Source: an uncultured Bradyrhizobium sp. (GTDB lineage: Bacteria > Pseudomonadota > Alphaproteobacteria > Rhizobiales > Xanthobacteraceae). Taken from it: DNA of 64,000 bases. Under the pieces are notes generated by a model. The model did no database searches. It saw only the letters and a list, made by a program, of their open reading frames with translations, and was not told where the DNA came from. Positions within the stretch are counted from its first letter, which is position 1, and each line of letters starts with the position of its first letter. The stretch spans positions 1 through 64,000 of the forward strand of contig NZ_CAKZHY010000173.1 in the NCBI RefSeq assembly GCF_936928535.1, written 5' to 3'. Shown here in pieces: positions 16,691 through 25,954 of the stretch. The translations under genes and the position numbers were made by a program.

Positions 16691-17550
16691 ATGCGGGCTT
16701 ATCTCTTCGCATTGGCTCCCGTGTTAGCCATTCTGGGGTCGTCTTCGGCGCATGCGGGGTGCTGGCCGAGCGAGAATTTTCCGATCGTCTGCTGGCTCGA
16801 CACGAAGGGCGAAGGGTGCTCGGAGCACCACGCGTTGACCAGCGTCAAAGCCGTGATGTACCCGTACCCGAACCAATCCATCTATGAGTTCGAAACCACC
16901 CATTGGTGGGACGGCCCCCCATAACAGCTTGTCCACCGAGCAAGACGATCAAGTTCACGTGTGTTTGGAACCGCGAGACGGGCAAGGCGGAGGAAACGGC
17001 GTCCAACGGTTGGTCGTCCTGGTCGCGCTACGTCTATTGCAGCAATAATCCATGGACCGGGCAAGGCCCGCCGACGGTGCCGATCTGCTCGGGGCCTGCC
17101 AACGATACGAATGTAGGCCAGCCGGTGACTTCGGCGATGCTTACGCAAAGTCAACGAGCGAATTTGCTTCAGGTCCAGGAGCCGCTGCACACGAGATGTT
17201 TGCAGGTCGAGCCCGACCCGATGGGTTCGGAATGGCTTACGGGAAATTCATTGGTCCGGGTGGTCGTTTCGCACCATGAATTCCAAAAGATCGAGTGGCA
17301 CTATTTCTTCCAGGAGTTCTATTCGTTCGACGGCTGGAAGGAAGTTCCCGCGCCGAAGTCGAAGGTCCCCTTGATTTCGACGAAGAAATATACCGATCGT
17401 CGCATCGCGACCACGACGGGCCGGTTCTGGCTCAACAAGAAGGGACGTTGGATGATCGTCGCGGTCCCGAAGCCGACCTCGTTCGCCGCCCAGCTGGTCG
17501 CAACGACCGTAACCAACGAATGCCCGGGCGCGCGATTCAACATCCAGTGA
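16691..17550 (+). pseudogene. Exported Cys/Trp-rich protein gene broken by a frameshift in a C tract
   Basis: The first frame starts at ATG 16691, with GGGAGGA just upstream and a signal peptide (MRAYLFALAPVLAILGSSSAHA). It runs to TAA 16922-16924. The second frame reads on from about 16909 to TGA 17550 and is clearly coding (YVYCSNNPWTGQGPP, FWLNKKGRWMIVAVPKP). The switch point is the six-C run 16915-16920: one extra C would join the two into a protein of about 285 residues. The gene is therefore a recent pseudogene, a contingency locus, or a sequencing/assembly error. No family is recognised; the whole product would be periplasmic or secreted. Confidence 0.7.
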
Positions 17551-17805
17551 CGGGAGATCGACGAATGCCCACCTCCTGAGGTGCGTGTTTGACAGCAATG
17601 ACGAACACGGAGCATCCGCCGCTCACGATTTATCTCAAAAAGGACATGGCGGACCCAGACGATTTAAGGTTGATCGCTGGACAGCGCTACAACGAGGATC
17701 ACTCTCAGGCGCAAGCAGCCAAATTGGATGATCCAAAGGCACGAAACGCCTGCCTGCCAATCCCGCGCGTGTTGCTCTCCAGGATTATGCCACGCTCAAT
17801 CCAGC
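17551..17805. other. Intergenic stretch with an uncertain short frame
   Basis: A frame from ATG 17598 begins plausibly (MTNTEHPPLTIYLKKDMAD) but has no ribosome site, loses gene-like character, and runs 90 bases into the opposite-strand gene. It may be a decayed gene end. No promoter or hairpin stands out. Confidence 0.25.
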
Positions 17806-18897
17806 TTAGGAGGCTGCGTATCTCCTCACCGCCGCCTCGTCCCACGCGATGCCGTTGCCGGGCGCCTCGCTCGGCATCGCAAAGCCGTCCTTGATGGTCA
17901 GCCGCGTTGCCAGCACCGCGTCGGCCCAGTCGACATATTCCAGCCAGTGCGCCGTCGGCGTCACGCAGAGCAGATGCGCGCTCACTTCCGAGAACAAATG
18001 CGTCGACATCTCGATGCCGGCGGCGTGCGCCAGTGCGGCGGCGCGGAGCCAGCCGGTGACGCCACCGATGCGCTGCACGTCGGGCATCACGTAATCGCAG
18101 GCCTCGGCTGCGAGCGCGGTCTGCATCGCAAAGGCACTGTCGAAGTTCTCGCCGATCTGGACCGGCGTCCGCAACGCATCCGCGATACGGGCGCAGCCCG
18201 CATAGTCGTCGTGACGGATCGGCTCCTCGATCCAGGAGAGGCCTTCGTCGTCGAGCATCTCGCCGCGGCGGATCGCCTCGGCCACCGTCAGCGCCTGATT
18301 GTAGTCGCACATCAGCGTCACGTCGTCGCCAACGGCCTTGCGCACCGCGCGGACCACGGCGAGATCGTCGCGCGCCTCGGGCCGACCGACGCGGATCTTG
18401 GCGGCATGAAAGCCCTCGGCCAGCAGTTTGTGGGCTTCCTCCACCGCGGCGCTCGCCTCCATGATGCCGAGCCCCTTCGAATTGTAGGCCTTCACCGGCT
18501 TCGGCGCGCCGCCGAGCAGGCGGGCGAGCGGCAGGCCTTTGCTGCGCGCCAGCGCATCCCATGCCGCCATGTCGATGCCGGATTGCGCCAGCCGCTGCAG
18601 GCCGGCGAGGCCGAGTAGTGTGAAACGCTGGGTCAGCTTGCGCTCGATCTCGAACGGCAGCAGCTCGTCGCCTGCGAGCAGCTCCGACATCTCCATCACT
18701 ATCGTGGCCAGCGGCTTCAGAGCCGACGGCGTGATCGAGAACAGATAGGCATGCCCCACCGCACCCTGGTCGGTCTCGCAATCGATCAGCACCAGCGGCG
18801 CCTTTGCGACAGTGCCGGTCGAGGCCTGAAGCGGCAAATTCATCGGGGCGATCACCGGGCGGGCAATGAAGCGCTTGATGCGGATGGTCTCGGTCAT
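17806..18897 (-). CDS. Mandelate racemase/muconate lactonizing enzyme family protein (Lys166-to-Arg variant)
   Basis: A 363-residue enolase-superfamily enzyme that keeps the spacing of mandelate racemase with a constant offset of three. The metal ligands are Asp198, Glu224 and Glu250 (CDYN, EEP, GEN), the His/Asp dyad is His300/Asp273, and Glu320 matches the electrophilic Glu. The KxK motif is Lys167-x-Arg169, so the residue that is the (S)-side base in mandelate racemase (Lys166) is Arg here. It may therefore dehydrate or epimerise a different 2-hydroxy or sugar acid. The ATG at 18895-18897 is used; the frame stays open upstream only as an antisense artefact over the cyclase gene. Confidence 0.88.
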   Translation of the reverse strand: MTETIRIKRFIARPVIAPMNLPLQASTGTVAKAPLVLIDCETDQGAVGHAYLFSITPSALKPLATIVMEMSELLAGDELLPFEIERKLTQRFTLLGLAGLQRLAQSGIDMAAWDALARSKGLPLARLLGGAPKPVKAYNSKGLGIMEASAAVEEAHKLLAEGFHAAKIRVGRPEARDDLAVVRAVRKAVGDDVTLMCDYNQALTVAEAIRRGEMLDDEGLSWIEEPIRHDDYAGCARIADALRTPVQIGENFDSAFAMQTALAAEACDYVMPDVQRIGGVTGWLRAAALAHAAGIEMSTHLFSEVSAHLLCVTPTAHWLEYVDWADAVLATRLTIKDGFAMPSEAPGNGIAWDEAAVRRYAAS

Positions 18898-19089
18898 GGG
18901 CAGCGGTTCCGGATTGTCAATGCAGGTTGATCCCGATCTTAGACATTCGTCATGAAACGAAAAGGCGCCTGCTGCGACTACCATAAAATGGGGTTGCGCG
19001 GGCGCGCGTTTATAGGCTCTTTGCAAGCTGGAAGGCTGTGCCGCAAATCCCGGTCCTTGCGGCCAAAACGCACATAACGGAGCCACAGA

Positions 19090-20652
19090 GTGAAACGAGA
19101 GATCGCCGAAGAGCAGCGCAAGAACGGCATCCTGATCGGCGCCGTGATTGCCTTTCTCCTGCTGGCGCTGCCGCTGGCGGTCTGGCTGGACCTGACCGCG
19201 CTCAGCAAGACGGCGCTGCGCCGGCAGGCCGCCGACCTCAACTCCGTCATATCGAGCGTGCGCAGCTATTACGCATCCAACGTGGTGGGGCGCATCCTTG
19301 CCAACCCCAATGGCACGACCAAGGTCGTTCATACTTACGAATCCGTCCCCGGCGCGATCCCGATCCCGGCGACGCTGTCGCTGGAGCTCGGCCGCGTCAT
19401 CGGCGCGCAGCAGGAGAACATCGCCTACCGCTTCGTCTCCGACTTCCCGTTCCAGAACCGCGCGCCGCATCAGCTCGACCAGTTCGAGCGGGATGCGCTC
19501 GCTGCGCTGCGTGCCGACCCCGAGCAGAAGATCTTCGACACCGAAACCTCGCTGTTCTCCGACAAGGTCCGCCTGGTTGCGCCCGTGGTCATGGGCCCGG
19601 CCTGCGTGAGCTGCCACAACAACCATCCCGAAAGCCCGAAGAAGGACTGGAAGGTCGGCGATGTCAGGGGCATTCAGGAGGTGATCATCGCGCAGCCGAT
19701 CGCCGCCAACATTTTCTCGTTCAAGTTCCTGCTGGCCTATTTCCTGATCGCCGCAGGCTGCGGCCTGTCGTTTCACTCGCTCCAGCGCCGGCAGGCGCGT
19801 CGCATCAAGGGCATGAACAAGGAGCTCGAATCCGCCAACGACTTCCTGGCCTCGCTGTCGATGAAGATCTCGCGCTACATCCCGCCGCAGGTCTACAAGA
19901 GCATCTTCTCCGGTCAGAAGGACGTCACCATCCACACCGAGCGCAAGAAGCTCACGATCTTCTTCTCCGACATCCAGAACTTCACCGCAACCACCGAGCG
20001 GCTCCAGCCGGAATTGCTGACGCAACTGCTCAACGAATATTTCACCGAGATGTCGGCGATCGCGCATGAGCATGGCGGCACGGTCGACAAGTTCATCGGC
20101 GATGCCATGCTGATCTTCTTCGGCGACCCCGAGACCAAGGGCGACCGCGCTGATGCGCAGGCCTGCCTGCAGATGGCCTGGCGCATGCAGCAGCGCCTCA
20201 CCGAGCTCAATGCGAAGTGGCGATCGTCCGGCATCGAGCAGCCGTTCCGCTCGCGCATGGGCATCAATTCCGGCTATTGCAATGTCGGCAATTTCGGCAG
20301 CAGCGACCGCATGGACTACACCATCATCGGTGCCGAGGCGAACCTCGCCGCGCGCCTGCAGTCGATTGCCGAGCCCGGCGGCATCGTGCTGAGCTACGAG
20401 ACCTTTGCGCTGGTCAGCGACATTGTCCGCGCCCACGCACTGCCCGCGATCACGATGAAGGGAATCAGCCGCGAGGTGATTCCGTATGCGGTCGACGCGC
20501 TCAACGATGCGGCAGCGGAGAGGAGCGGCGTCATCACCGAACGCGCGCCGGGGCTGGAGCTCTACCTCGATCCGGCCGTGGTGAAGTCAGGTGATGCGGC
20601 GCGGGTCCGCTCGCTGCTGGAGAGCGCCCTGGCGTCGCTCAAGCCGGCGTGA
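19090..20652 (+). CDS. Class III adenylate cyclase with periplasmic c-type haem (Tll0287-like/DUF3365) sensor
   Basis: A 520-residue inner-membrane protein. Its first helix spans about residues 13-33. A periplasmic domain follows to about 215 and carries a c-type haem site CVSCH (172-176) inside the typical Tll0287-like context SCHNNHPESPKKDWKVGD. A second helix (about 215-232) and a short linker come next. The C-terminal class III cyclase domain has metal Asp294 (FFSDIQNF) and Asp338 (KFIGDAML), plus YTIIGAEANLAARL. It should turn a redox or gas signal at the haem into cAMP. GTG/ATG alternatives nearby are not better supported than 19090. Confidence 0.9.
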   Translation: MKREIAEEQRKNGILIGAVIAFLLLALPLAVWLDLTALSKTALRRQAADLNSVISSVRSYYASNVVGRILANPNGTTKVVHTYESVPGAIPIPATLSLELGRVIGAQQENIAYRFVSDFPFQNRAPHQLDQFERDALAALRADPEQKIFDTETSLFSDKVRLVAPVVMGPACVSCHNNHPESPKKDWKVGDVRGIQEVIIAQPIAANIFSFKFLLAYFLIAAGCGLSFHSLQRRQARRIKGMNKELESANDFLASLSMKISRYIPPQVYKSIFSGQKDVTIHTERKKLTIFFSDIQNFTATTERLQPELLTQLLNEYFTEMSAIAHEHGGTVDKFIGDAMLIFFGDPETKGDRADAQACLQMAWRMQQRLTELNAKWRSSGIEQPFRSRMGINSGYCNVGNFGSSDRMDYTIIGAEANLAARLQSIAEPGGIVLSYETFALVSDIVRAHALPAITMKGISREVIPYAVDALNDAAAERSGVITERAPGLELYLDPAVVKSGDAARVRSLLESALASLKPA

Positions 20653-20668
20653 GCGGACGCACAAGCGG

Positions 20669-20700
20669 TCGTCATGCCGGGACAAGCCCGGCCATGACGA
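20669..20700. terminator. Bidirectional terminator-like palindrome, copy 2
   Basis: TCGTCATGCCGGG ... CCCGGCCATGACGA with a short loop; nearly the same sequence as the element at 11072-11103. It lies between the convergent cyclase and ABC-binding-protein genes. Confidence 0.65.
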
Positions 20701-20706
20701 GAATCC

Positions 20707-21930
20707 TCACCGTGCCGCCCCTTCCGTGAACGCCGTTTCGATCACCGCCCCAAACGGCTGCCATGATCGGCCGTCGAATTGCACCAGCCGCATCTGCTTG
20801 ATCGGCAGATAGCTGTCAGGCGACGTATTCATCCGGATGTTCGGCAGCGCGACGGAGGGATGGAAGTCCCGCAGCGATGCAGCCTGACGCATGATGTTCT
20901 CGCGCGAGACATCGTCGCCGCATTGCTTCAGCACCTGCGCCAGCGCCTCGGCCGCGGCATAGCCGTAGAGCGCCGCGCTGCTGTTGGCGCTTTCGACCTG
21001 GTAGAACTTGTCCATGAAGGCGAACCAGCTCTTCATGGCCGGATCGTCCTTCCAGGCCGGATCGCTCGGATCCTTCAGGAATGCCGCCGAGATCACGCCG
21101 GCCGAATTCTCCAGCCCAGCGGGCGCCATCGCGTTGGCGATCGAAGCGGAGGCATCGTTGACGATGAAGACTGGATGCCAGTTCAGCGACGCCGCGAGGC
21201 CGATCACCTTGGCCGCCGTCGACGGCACGCCGAGAAACACGAAGATGTCGGCGTCCGCGCGCTTGAGGATCGCGACGTGCCCTTCGAGATGCTCGTCGTT
21301 GATGTCGAAGGCGACGTCGACCAGGACATGACGGTTCAGATCGCCGAGACCTTCCTGGATGCCCTTGTAAAGCATCCGGCCGAACTGGTCGTTCTGCCAG
21401 AGCACGACGATCTTCTTCCGGGGATAATAGGCCTGGATGTAGTTGGCGTAGATGCGCCCTTCCGAGCGGTAGGGCGGCTGCCAGCCCATGGTCCAGGGAA
21501 ACGCCTTGGCCTGGCTCAGCTCCTCGTCGCCGGAGGCAACGAACAGCTGCGGGATCTGCTTCTCGTTCAGGTACCGGCGCGTGGCGAGATTGCCCGGCGT
21601 GCCGAACGAGCCGAACATCAGCTGCACGTCGTCCTTTTCGACGAGGTCGCGGGTCAGCTGCAGCGCGGCTGCGGGATCGGAATTATCGTCGCGGCTGATG
21701 AAGCGGATCGTGCGACCGTTGATGCCGCCGCGCGCGTTGATCATGTCGAAATAGGCCGCTTCTGCCTTGCCGATCGCGCCGAATTCCGAGAGCGGTCCCG
21801 AATAGGGCACGATGTTGCCGATGCGGATTTCCTTGTCGGAACTGGGCTGGTCCGAACGCTGCTGCGACATCGCCCCGAGCGAGGCGAGCGCGGCGATCGA
21901 AATCAACAGCAGTCTGCCGGTGACGCGCAT
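20707..21930 (-). CDS. LivK-type ABC transporter substrate-binding protein
   Basis: A 407-residue periplasmic-binding-fold protein of the branched-chain amino-acid (type I) family. It has an N-terminal hydrophobic signal (MRVTGRLLLISIAALASLGA), then IRIGNIVPYSGPLSEFGAIGKAE, the family's opening strand. The fold is visible in NGRTIRFISRDDNSDPA and VLWQNDQFGRM. Ligands of such orphans in Bradyrhizobium range from amino acids to aromatic compounds. No permease or ATPase gene is adjacent. The ATG at 21928-21930 is preferred to a GTG at 21978 because the signal peptide starts there. Confidence 0.88.
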   Translation of the reverse strand: MRVTGRLLLISIAALASLGAMSQQRSDQPSSDKEIRIGNIVPYSGPLSEFGAIGKAEAAYFDMINARGGINGRTIRFISRDDNSDPAAALQLTRDLVEKDDVQLMFGSFGTPGNLATRRYLNEKQIPQLFVASGDEELSQAKAFPWTMGWQPPYRSEGRIYANYIQAYYPRKKIVVLWQNDQFGRMLYKGIQEGLGDLNRHVLVDVAFDINDEHLEGHVAILKRADADIFVFLGVPSTAAKVIGLAASLNWHPVFIVNDASASIANAMAPAGLENSAGVISAAFLKDPSDPAWKDDPAMKSWFAFMDKFYQVESANSSAALYGYAAAEALAQVLKQCGDDVSRENIMRQAASLRDFHPSVALPNIRMNTSPDSYLPIKQMRLVQFDGRSWQPFGAVIETAFTEGAAR

Positions 21931-22104
21931 GCTCGACACCTTGTCGTTGGCCCCCAACGAACTCGGCTCGTTCCACACCCAGGCAGGTTGATCTAGGTCA
22001 AGCGTTTGGCGAAGGTATGGCGTGGTCGCCTGCTTCGGAGCAGTCTCGGCGGCCGGTCCAAAACGGCAAGCGTATTGACGTTGCGGGAGCTTGAATGCCG
22101 CTCG

Positions 22105-23037
22105 CTACGGCAGCCCCCGTGCTTCCAGCTGATGCACCAGCAGCAGCGTCGGCTCGGCGAGGCTGTCGCCGGAACCGTCCAGCCCGAATGCGGCGGCAAT
22201 GCCGTCGTGGCCGCGCAGCAGGGTTGCGCGTGGGCAGTGGCCGGCGCCGCAGAGCGTCTTCTTCAGGGTCTCGCCTTGCGCCACGACGTTGGCGGGATCG
22301 TTGGCGGCCCAGGCCAGCACGATCGGCTCCTCGACATTGAGGATGCCGGGATAGACCGAGCGCTTGTCGTATTGCGCGGCCTCGTTACCGAGATAGGCCT
22401 TCTCGCTGTCGCTGGCGTCCTTGCCGGCGCGGTAGACGCCCGAGACCAGCACCACGGCGGCGACGTCGGCGCGGTCGGTCTGGAGCTCGGGATGCGCCAG
22501 CAGGCTCGCGACATGGAAGGCACCGGCGCCGTAGCCGACCGCGACGATCTCGCGCGCGTCGCCGTTGAACAGGTCGATATTGCCGTGGACCCAGGACAAC
22601 GCCGCCGCCACGTCGGTCGCGGCCATCGGCCAGGTCGCGGCGGGCGCGAGGCGATAATTGACGCGCACGCCGATCATGCCGTTGCGCGCCGCAAAGCACA
22701 TCGCCTCGTCCTGGATATCGTGGGACAGGTCCGGCGCCCCGCGGTCACCGGTGAAGGTGTCGCCCGCCACGAACAGCAGCACCGGCCGCGGTGTATCCGC
22801 CTTGGTCTCGGCGCTGGTCGCGACATCGAGCACATTGGCTTCGCTGTCGCCATAGCGCAGGCCGCGCGAGAAGGAGACCTGCTCGCACAACCGCGCGACG
22901 CCGCCGGCCGTGGTGTCGCTGTCGGTGAGGCCTGCCAGGACCAGATCGGATGGGGCGGCAGGTCGCACCGGCGTCACGCCCTGCGCCGAAGCTGCCGTTG
23001 CGGCGAGAAGGAGGAAAAATAAGAGGAAGTTCTTCAT
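22105..23037 (-). CDS. Exported alpha/beta-hydrolase-fold protein lacking the catalytic serine
   Basis: A 310-residue protein with signal peptide MKNFLLFFLLLAATAASAQ and the layout of small carboxylesterases (VNYRLAP, WPMAATDVAAALSWVHGN). The nucleophile elbow, normally GxSxG, reads GYGAG at residues 168-172, with Gly170 where Ser belongs. The HGGG oxyanion motif is also replaced (FVAGDTF, near 89-95). A late Asp (AANDPANVV) and His (RGHDGIA) remain. This looks like a pseudo-hydrolase that may bind rather than cleave a ligand. GGAG lies just upstream of the ATG. Confidence 0.82.
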   Translation of the reverse strand: MKNFLLFFLLLAATAASAQGVTPVRPAAPSDLVLAGLTDSDTTAGGVARLCEQVSFSRGLRYGDSEANVLDVATSAETKADTPRPVLLFVAGDTFTGDRGAPDLSHDIQDEAMCFAARNGMIGVRVNYRLAPAATWPMAATDVAAALSWVHGNIDLFNGDAREIVAVGYGAGAFHVASLLAHPELQTDRADVAAVVLVSGVYRAGKDASDSEKAYLGNEAAQYDKRSVYPGILNVEEPIVLAWAANDPANVVAQGETLKKTLCGAGHCPRATLLRGHDGIAAAFGLDGSGDSLAEPTLLLVHQLEARGLP

Positions 23038-23432
23038 GTCACCGCCGGCCTTGCGTTCCTTTATGGCTCGCGCGTCGGGCCTGTCTTTTCAATTCGCCTT
23101 ATTAGTTAGGCTCCTTTGGGCAATTTCACGGCACGTCGGCTCGTCCTTCCCAGGGTTCGGTCGCCACCAGACCGAGGCGCCGTCCATGCCGTGCGGTGCG
23201 CTTCTTCCGATGACGGCAGAGCAGAGCCGCCTCTCGATGCGTTCCCGGTTGCCGATTTTCGACAGGCTCGTTAGCTCCGTCTTATGAAACCGATCCTGTT
23301 ACCGTCAAACGTCATAGTCGGCTTAACGCGCGTGTCAGAATCCGGCCAGAGTGTCGTAGATCGGTCAAATACCCTGATAACTCGATTCGTATACTAGCGA
23401 TCCCGACGGATCTTTCGCCGCGGGAGAATAGC
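23038..23432. other. Intergenic region upstream of the chemoreceptor locus
   Basis: 395 bases with no credible gene. A TATACT -10-like box at 23390-23395 is well placed for a transcript covering the small gene at 23433, but its -35 region is weak. No long repeat is present. Confidence 0.35.
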
Positions 23433-23708
23433 ATGTCGAACATCATACAGTTTCGCGCGCAGCGGCATGATCTCGATACGTCGATCGCGCGTTGCGATTG
23501 TTCTGCCGAGACCAAGTCTGCCGCGTTGCGTGCGAGCGCCCGGATTGCGCTGAGCTCGCTGGCTCGCCAGTTCGAGCTGGCGATCGCGCACGCAAGCGAG
23601 ATCGAACTGTGCATTCACGATCTGAAAAAGCGGCGGGAGTTTTCGGACCAGATCAAGCGGACGCGGCATCTGCTCGACGTCGTCCATCTGAAGATCATGC
23701 AGATATAG
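23433..23708 (+). CDS. Small helical protein of unknown function preceding a chemoreceptor
   Basis: A 91-residue soluble protein, starting MSNIIQFRAQRHD, mostly amphipathic helix with three cysteines in the first 60 residues. GGGAG is 9 bases before the ATG. Its stop is 47 bases before the chemoreceptor gene, so the two are probably co-transcribed. No family is recognised. A partner or accessory role for the receptor is only a guess from position. Confidence 0.65.
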   Translation: MSNIIQFRAQRHDLDTSIARCDCSAETKSAALRASARIALSSLARQFELAIAHASEIELCIHDLKKRREFSDQIKRTRHLLDVVHLKIMQI

Positions 23709-23755
23709 CCGCGCCGACCCGCGCCTTTTGTACCTACACCCCCGGAGATTAGACG

Positions 23756-25906
23756 ATGCGTACCAATTTGCCTGTCACCGCCACCGAGTATCCCTTGACG
23801 GACGAGACGTTGATCGTCTCGAAGACCGACCTCAAGGGCAAGCTGACCTATTTCAACAATCAGTTTGTCGAAGCGTCCGGCTTCACCGAGCAGGAGCTGG
23901 CCGGCCAGCCGCACAACATCGTGCGGCACCCCGATATGCCGCCGGAAGCCTTCGCCAATCTCTGGGAAACCCTGAAAGCCGGCAAGCCCTGGGCCGGCGC
24001 AGTGAAGAACCGCCGCAAGAACGGCGATTTCTATTGGGTACTGGCGAGCGCGACGCCGATCTGGGAGGAAGGCCACGTCGTCGGCTTCATGTCGATCCGC
24101 ACCAAGCTGCCTGCGGACCAGCGCGAGCAGGCCGAACGCGTCTACGCCGCAATCCGGGACAAGAAGGCGGGTGGCTTCAAGATCGAGGCCGGCATGATCC
24201 GCCGGCGCTCGCTGTTCGAGGTCTTCTCGCCATTCACGCGATCCCTGAAGGCGCGACTGGTCTCGCTGATCGGCGTCCTGTCGCTGTTCATGATGATCAT
24301 CGGCGCCGCCGGATTGACCGGCATGAGCCAGGTTAACCGGCACGCCCAATCGATCTACGAGGACCGGTCGGTGCCGCTTGCCCAATTGTTCGAGATCAAC
24401 GATCGCATGAAGGAGAACTCGCTCGCCATCCTCCGGTCCGCGGTCGAAGCGCGCATCGGCCGCGTCTCCTCGAACGCGCAAGGCGTGGTTGCCGCCAATG
24501 CCGGCCGGATCGACCGGCTGTGGTCGGACTACATGGCGACCTATCTCACGCCGGAGGAGAAGTCGGTCGCGGAGTCGTTCGCGCCGAAGCGGATCGAATA
24601 TGTCGAGCGTGGCCTCAAGCCGGCGCTCGCCATGCTGGCCGATGGCAAGCTCGATGAGCTGAACGCACATATGACGGGCAAGGCTGCCGAGCTCTTCGGC
24701 GCCGCCAAGGCCGACATGGATCGGCTGGTTGCGATCCAGGTCAAGGAAGCAAAGGCGGAATACGATGCGGCGGAAAGCGCGTTTGTCGTCGCCAAGGTGA
24801 TCGCGATTGTTGCTATGTGCCTGGGCTTGCTCGCCGGCGTCCTGCTGTCATGGGGAACAATTCGCGCAATCACGCGTCCTCTTGCGCATCTGAACGCCAT
24901 CATGTCGAAGATCGCCCAGGGCGTTTTCAACAGCCGGGTCGATGTCGAGCGTGACGACGAAGCGGGGCTGGCATTGCGTGCCGTCCAGGCGCTTCAGGCC
25001 AAGCTCGGCTTTGATCGGGAGGCACAGCGGGATCTGGAGAAGCGGGCTGCGGACCAGCGGCGGATGGACATGCGCAGGATGGCCGGAGAGTTCGAAGCCG
25101 CCGTGGGCAATATCATCGAGACGGTCGCGTCCGCCTCCACCGAGCTCGAAGCCGCTGCGGGCACGCTGACCGGCACGGCGGAATCGACGCAACAGCTTTC
25201 AATTGCCGTCGCGGCGGCATCGGAAGAGGCGTCGACGAATGTCCAGTCCGTGGCGTCGGCGACCGAAGAGATGTCATCCTCGGTGACCGAGATCAGCCAT
25301 CGTGTCCAGGATTCGGCCAGGATGGCGGCGGAGGCGGTCAATCAGGCCCGGCAGACCAACGACCGTGTCAGCGAATTGTCGCGCGCGGCGGGGCGGATCG
25401 GCGATGTCGTCGAGCTGATCAACAGCATCGCGGGACAGACCAATCTTCTGGCGCTGAACGCGACCATCGAAGCCGCGCGTGCCGGCGATGCCGGCCGGGG
25501 CTTTGCCGTCGTGGCCTCCGAAGTCAAGGCGCTGGCGGAGCAGACCGCGAAGGCCACCGGAGAGATCAGCCAGCAGATCACCGGTATTCAGGTTGCAACA
25601 CAGGAGTCCGTCGCGGCGATCGAGACGATCGGAGCAACGATCGGAAGCCTGTCCGAGATATCGGCGGCGGTCGCGGCGGCCGTGGAGGAGCAGGGCGCTG
25701 CGACCCAGGAGATCTCCCGAAACGTGCAGCAGGCTGCGAAGGGCACGCAGGACGTATCGTCGAACATCAGCGACGTGCAGCGCGGCGCGTCGGAGACAGG
25801 ATCGGCGTCGTCCCAGGTGCTGTCCTCGGCGCAGTCACTGTCGGTCGAGAGCAATCGGCTGAAGACGGAAGTCGACAAATTCCTGGCGACCATTCGCGCG
25901 GCCTGA
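23756..25906 (+). CDS. PAS-containing methyl-accepting chemotaxis protein (Aer-like)
   Basis: A 716-residue receptor. An N-terminal PAS domain covers residues 15-120 (LTYFNNQFVEASGFTEQEL and HPDMPPEAFANLW, the Aer-type signature). Then come a membrane helix (about 175-195), a four-helix-bundle-like region to about 345, a second helix, a HAMP segment and a long signalling coiled coil. The hairpin tip includes LLALNATIEAARAGDAGRGF and FAVVASEVKALAEQ. Aer PAS domains usually hold FAD and report redox state, while the extra-membrane loop may bind a ligand. It couples to CheA/CheW, which are not in the window. Confidence 0.95.
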   Translation: MRTNLPVTATEYPLTDETLIVSKTDLKGKLTYFNNQFVEASGFTEQELAGQPHNIVRHPDMPPEAFANLWETLKAGKPWAGAVKNRRKNGDFYWVLASATPIWEEGHVVGFMSIRTKLPADQREQAERVYAAIRDKKAGGFKIEAGMIRRRSLFEVFSPFTRSLKARLVSLIGVLSLFMMIIGAAGLTGMSQVNRHAQSIYEDRSVPLAQLFEINDRMKENSLAILRSAVEARIGRVSSNAQGVVAANAGRIDRLWSDYMATYLTPEEKSVAESFAPKRIEYVERGLKPALAMLADGKLDELNAHMTGKAAELFGAAKADMDRLVAIQVKEAKAEYDAAESAFVVAKVIAIVAMCLGLLAGVLLSWGTIRAITRPLAHLNAIMSKIAQGVFNSRVDVERDDEAGLALRAVQALQAKLGFDREAQRDLEKRAADQRRMDMRRMAGEFEAAVGNIIETVASASTELEAAAGTLTGTAESTQQLSIAVAAASEEASTNVQSVASATEEMSSSVTEISHRVQDSARMAAEAVNQARQTNDRVSELSRAAGRIGDVVELINSIAGQTNLLALNATIEAARAGDAGRGFAVVASEVKALAEQTAKATGEISQQITGIQVATQESVAAIETIGATIGSLSEISAAVAAAVEEQGAATQEISRNVQQAAKGTQDVSSNISDVQRGASETGSASSQVLSSAQSLSVESNRLKTEVDKFLATIRAA

Positions 25907-25954
25907 GCGGCGTTCGGGTCGAATGCCGGTCGCGGCGAAAGAACGCCGCGGCCG

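Noticed and set aside
17589..17894. Possible 98-101 residue gene on the plus strand
   Set aside because: No ribosome site, loses coding character, and overlaps 90 bases of the opposite-strand racemase-like gene.
18898..20436. Minus-strand open extension upstream of the mandelate-racemase-like gene
   Set aside because: It is wholly antisense to the haem-cyclase gene, and the racemase family begins at 18897.
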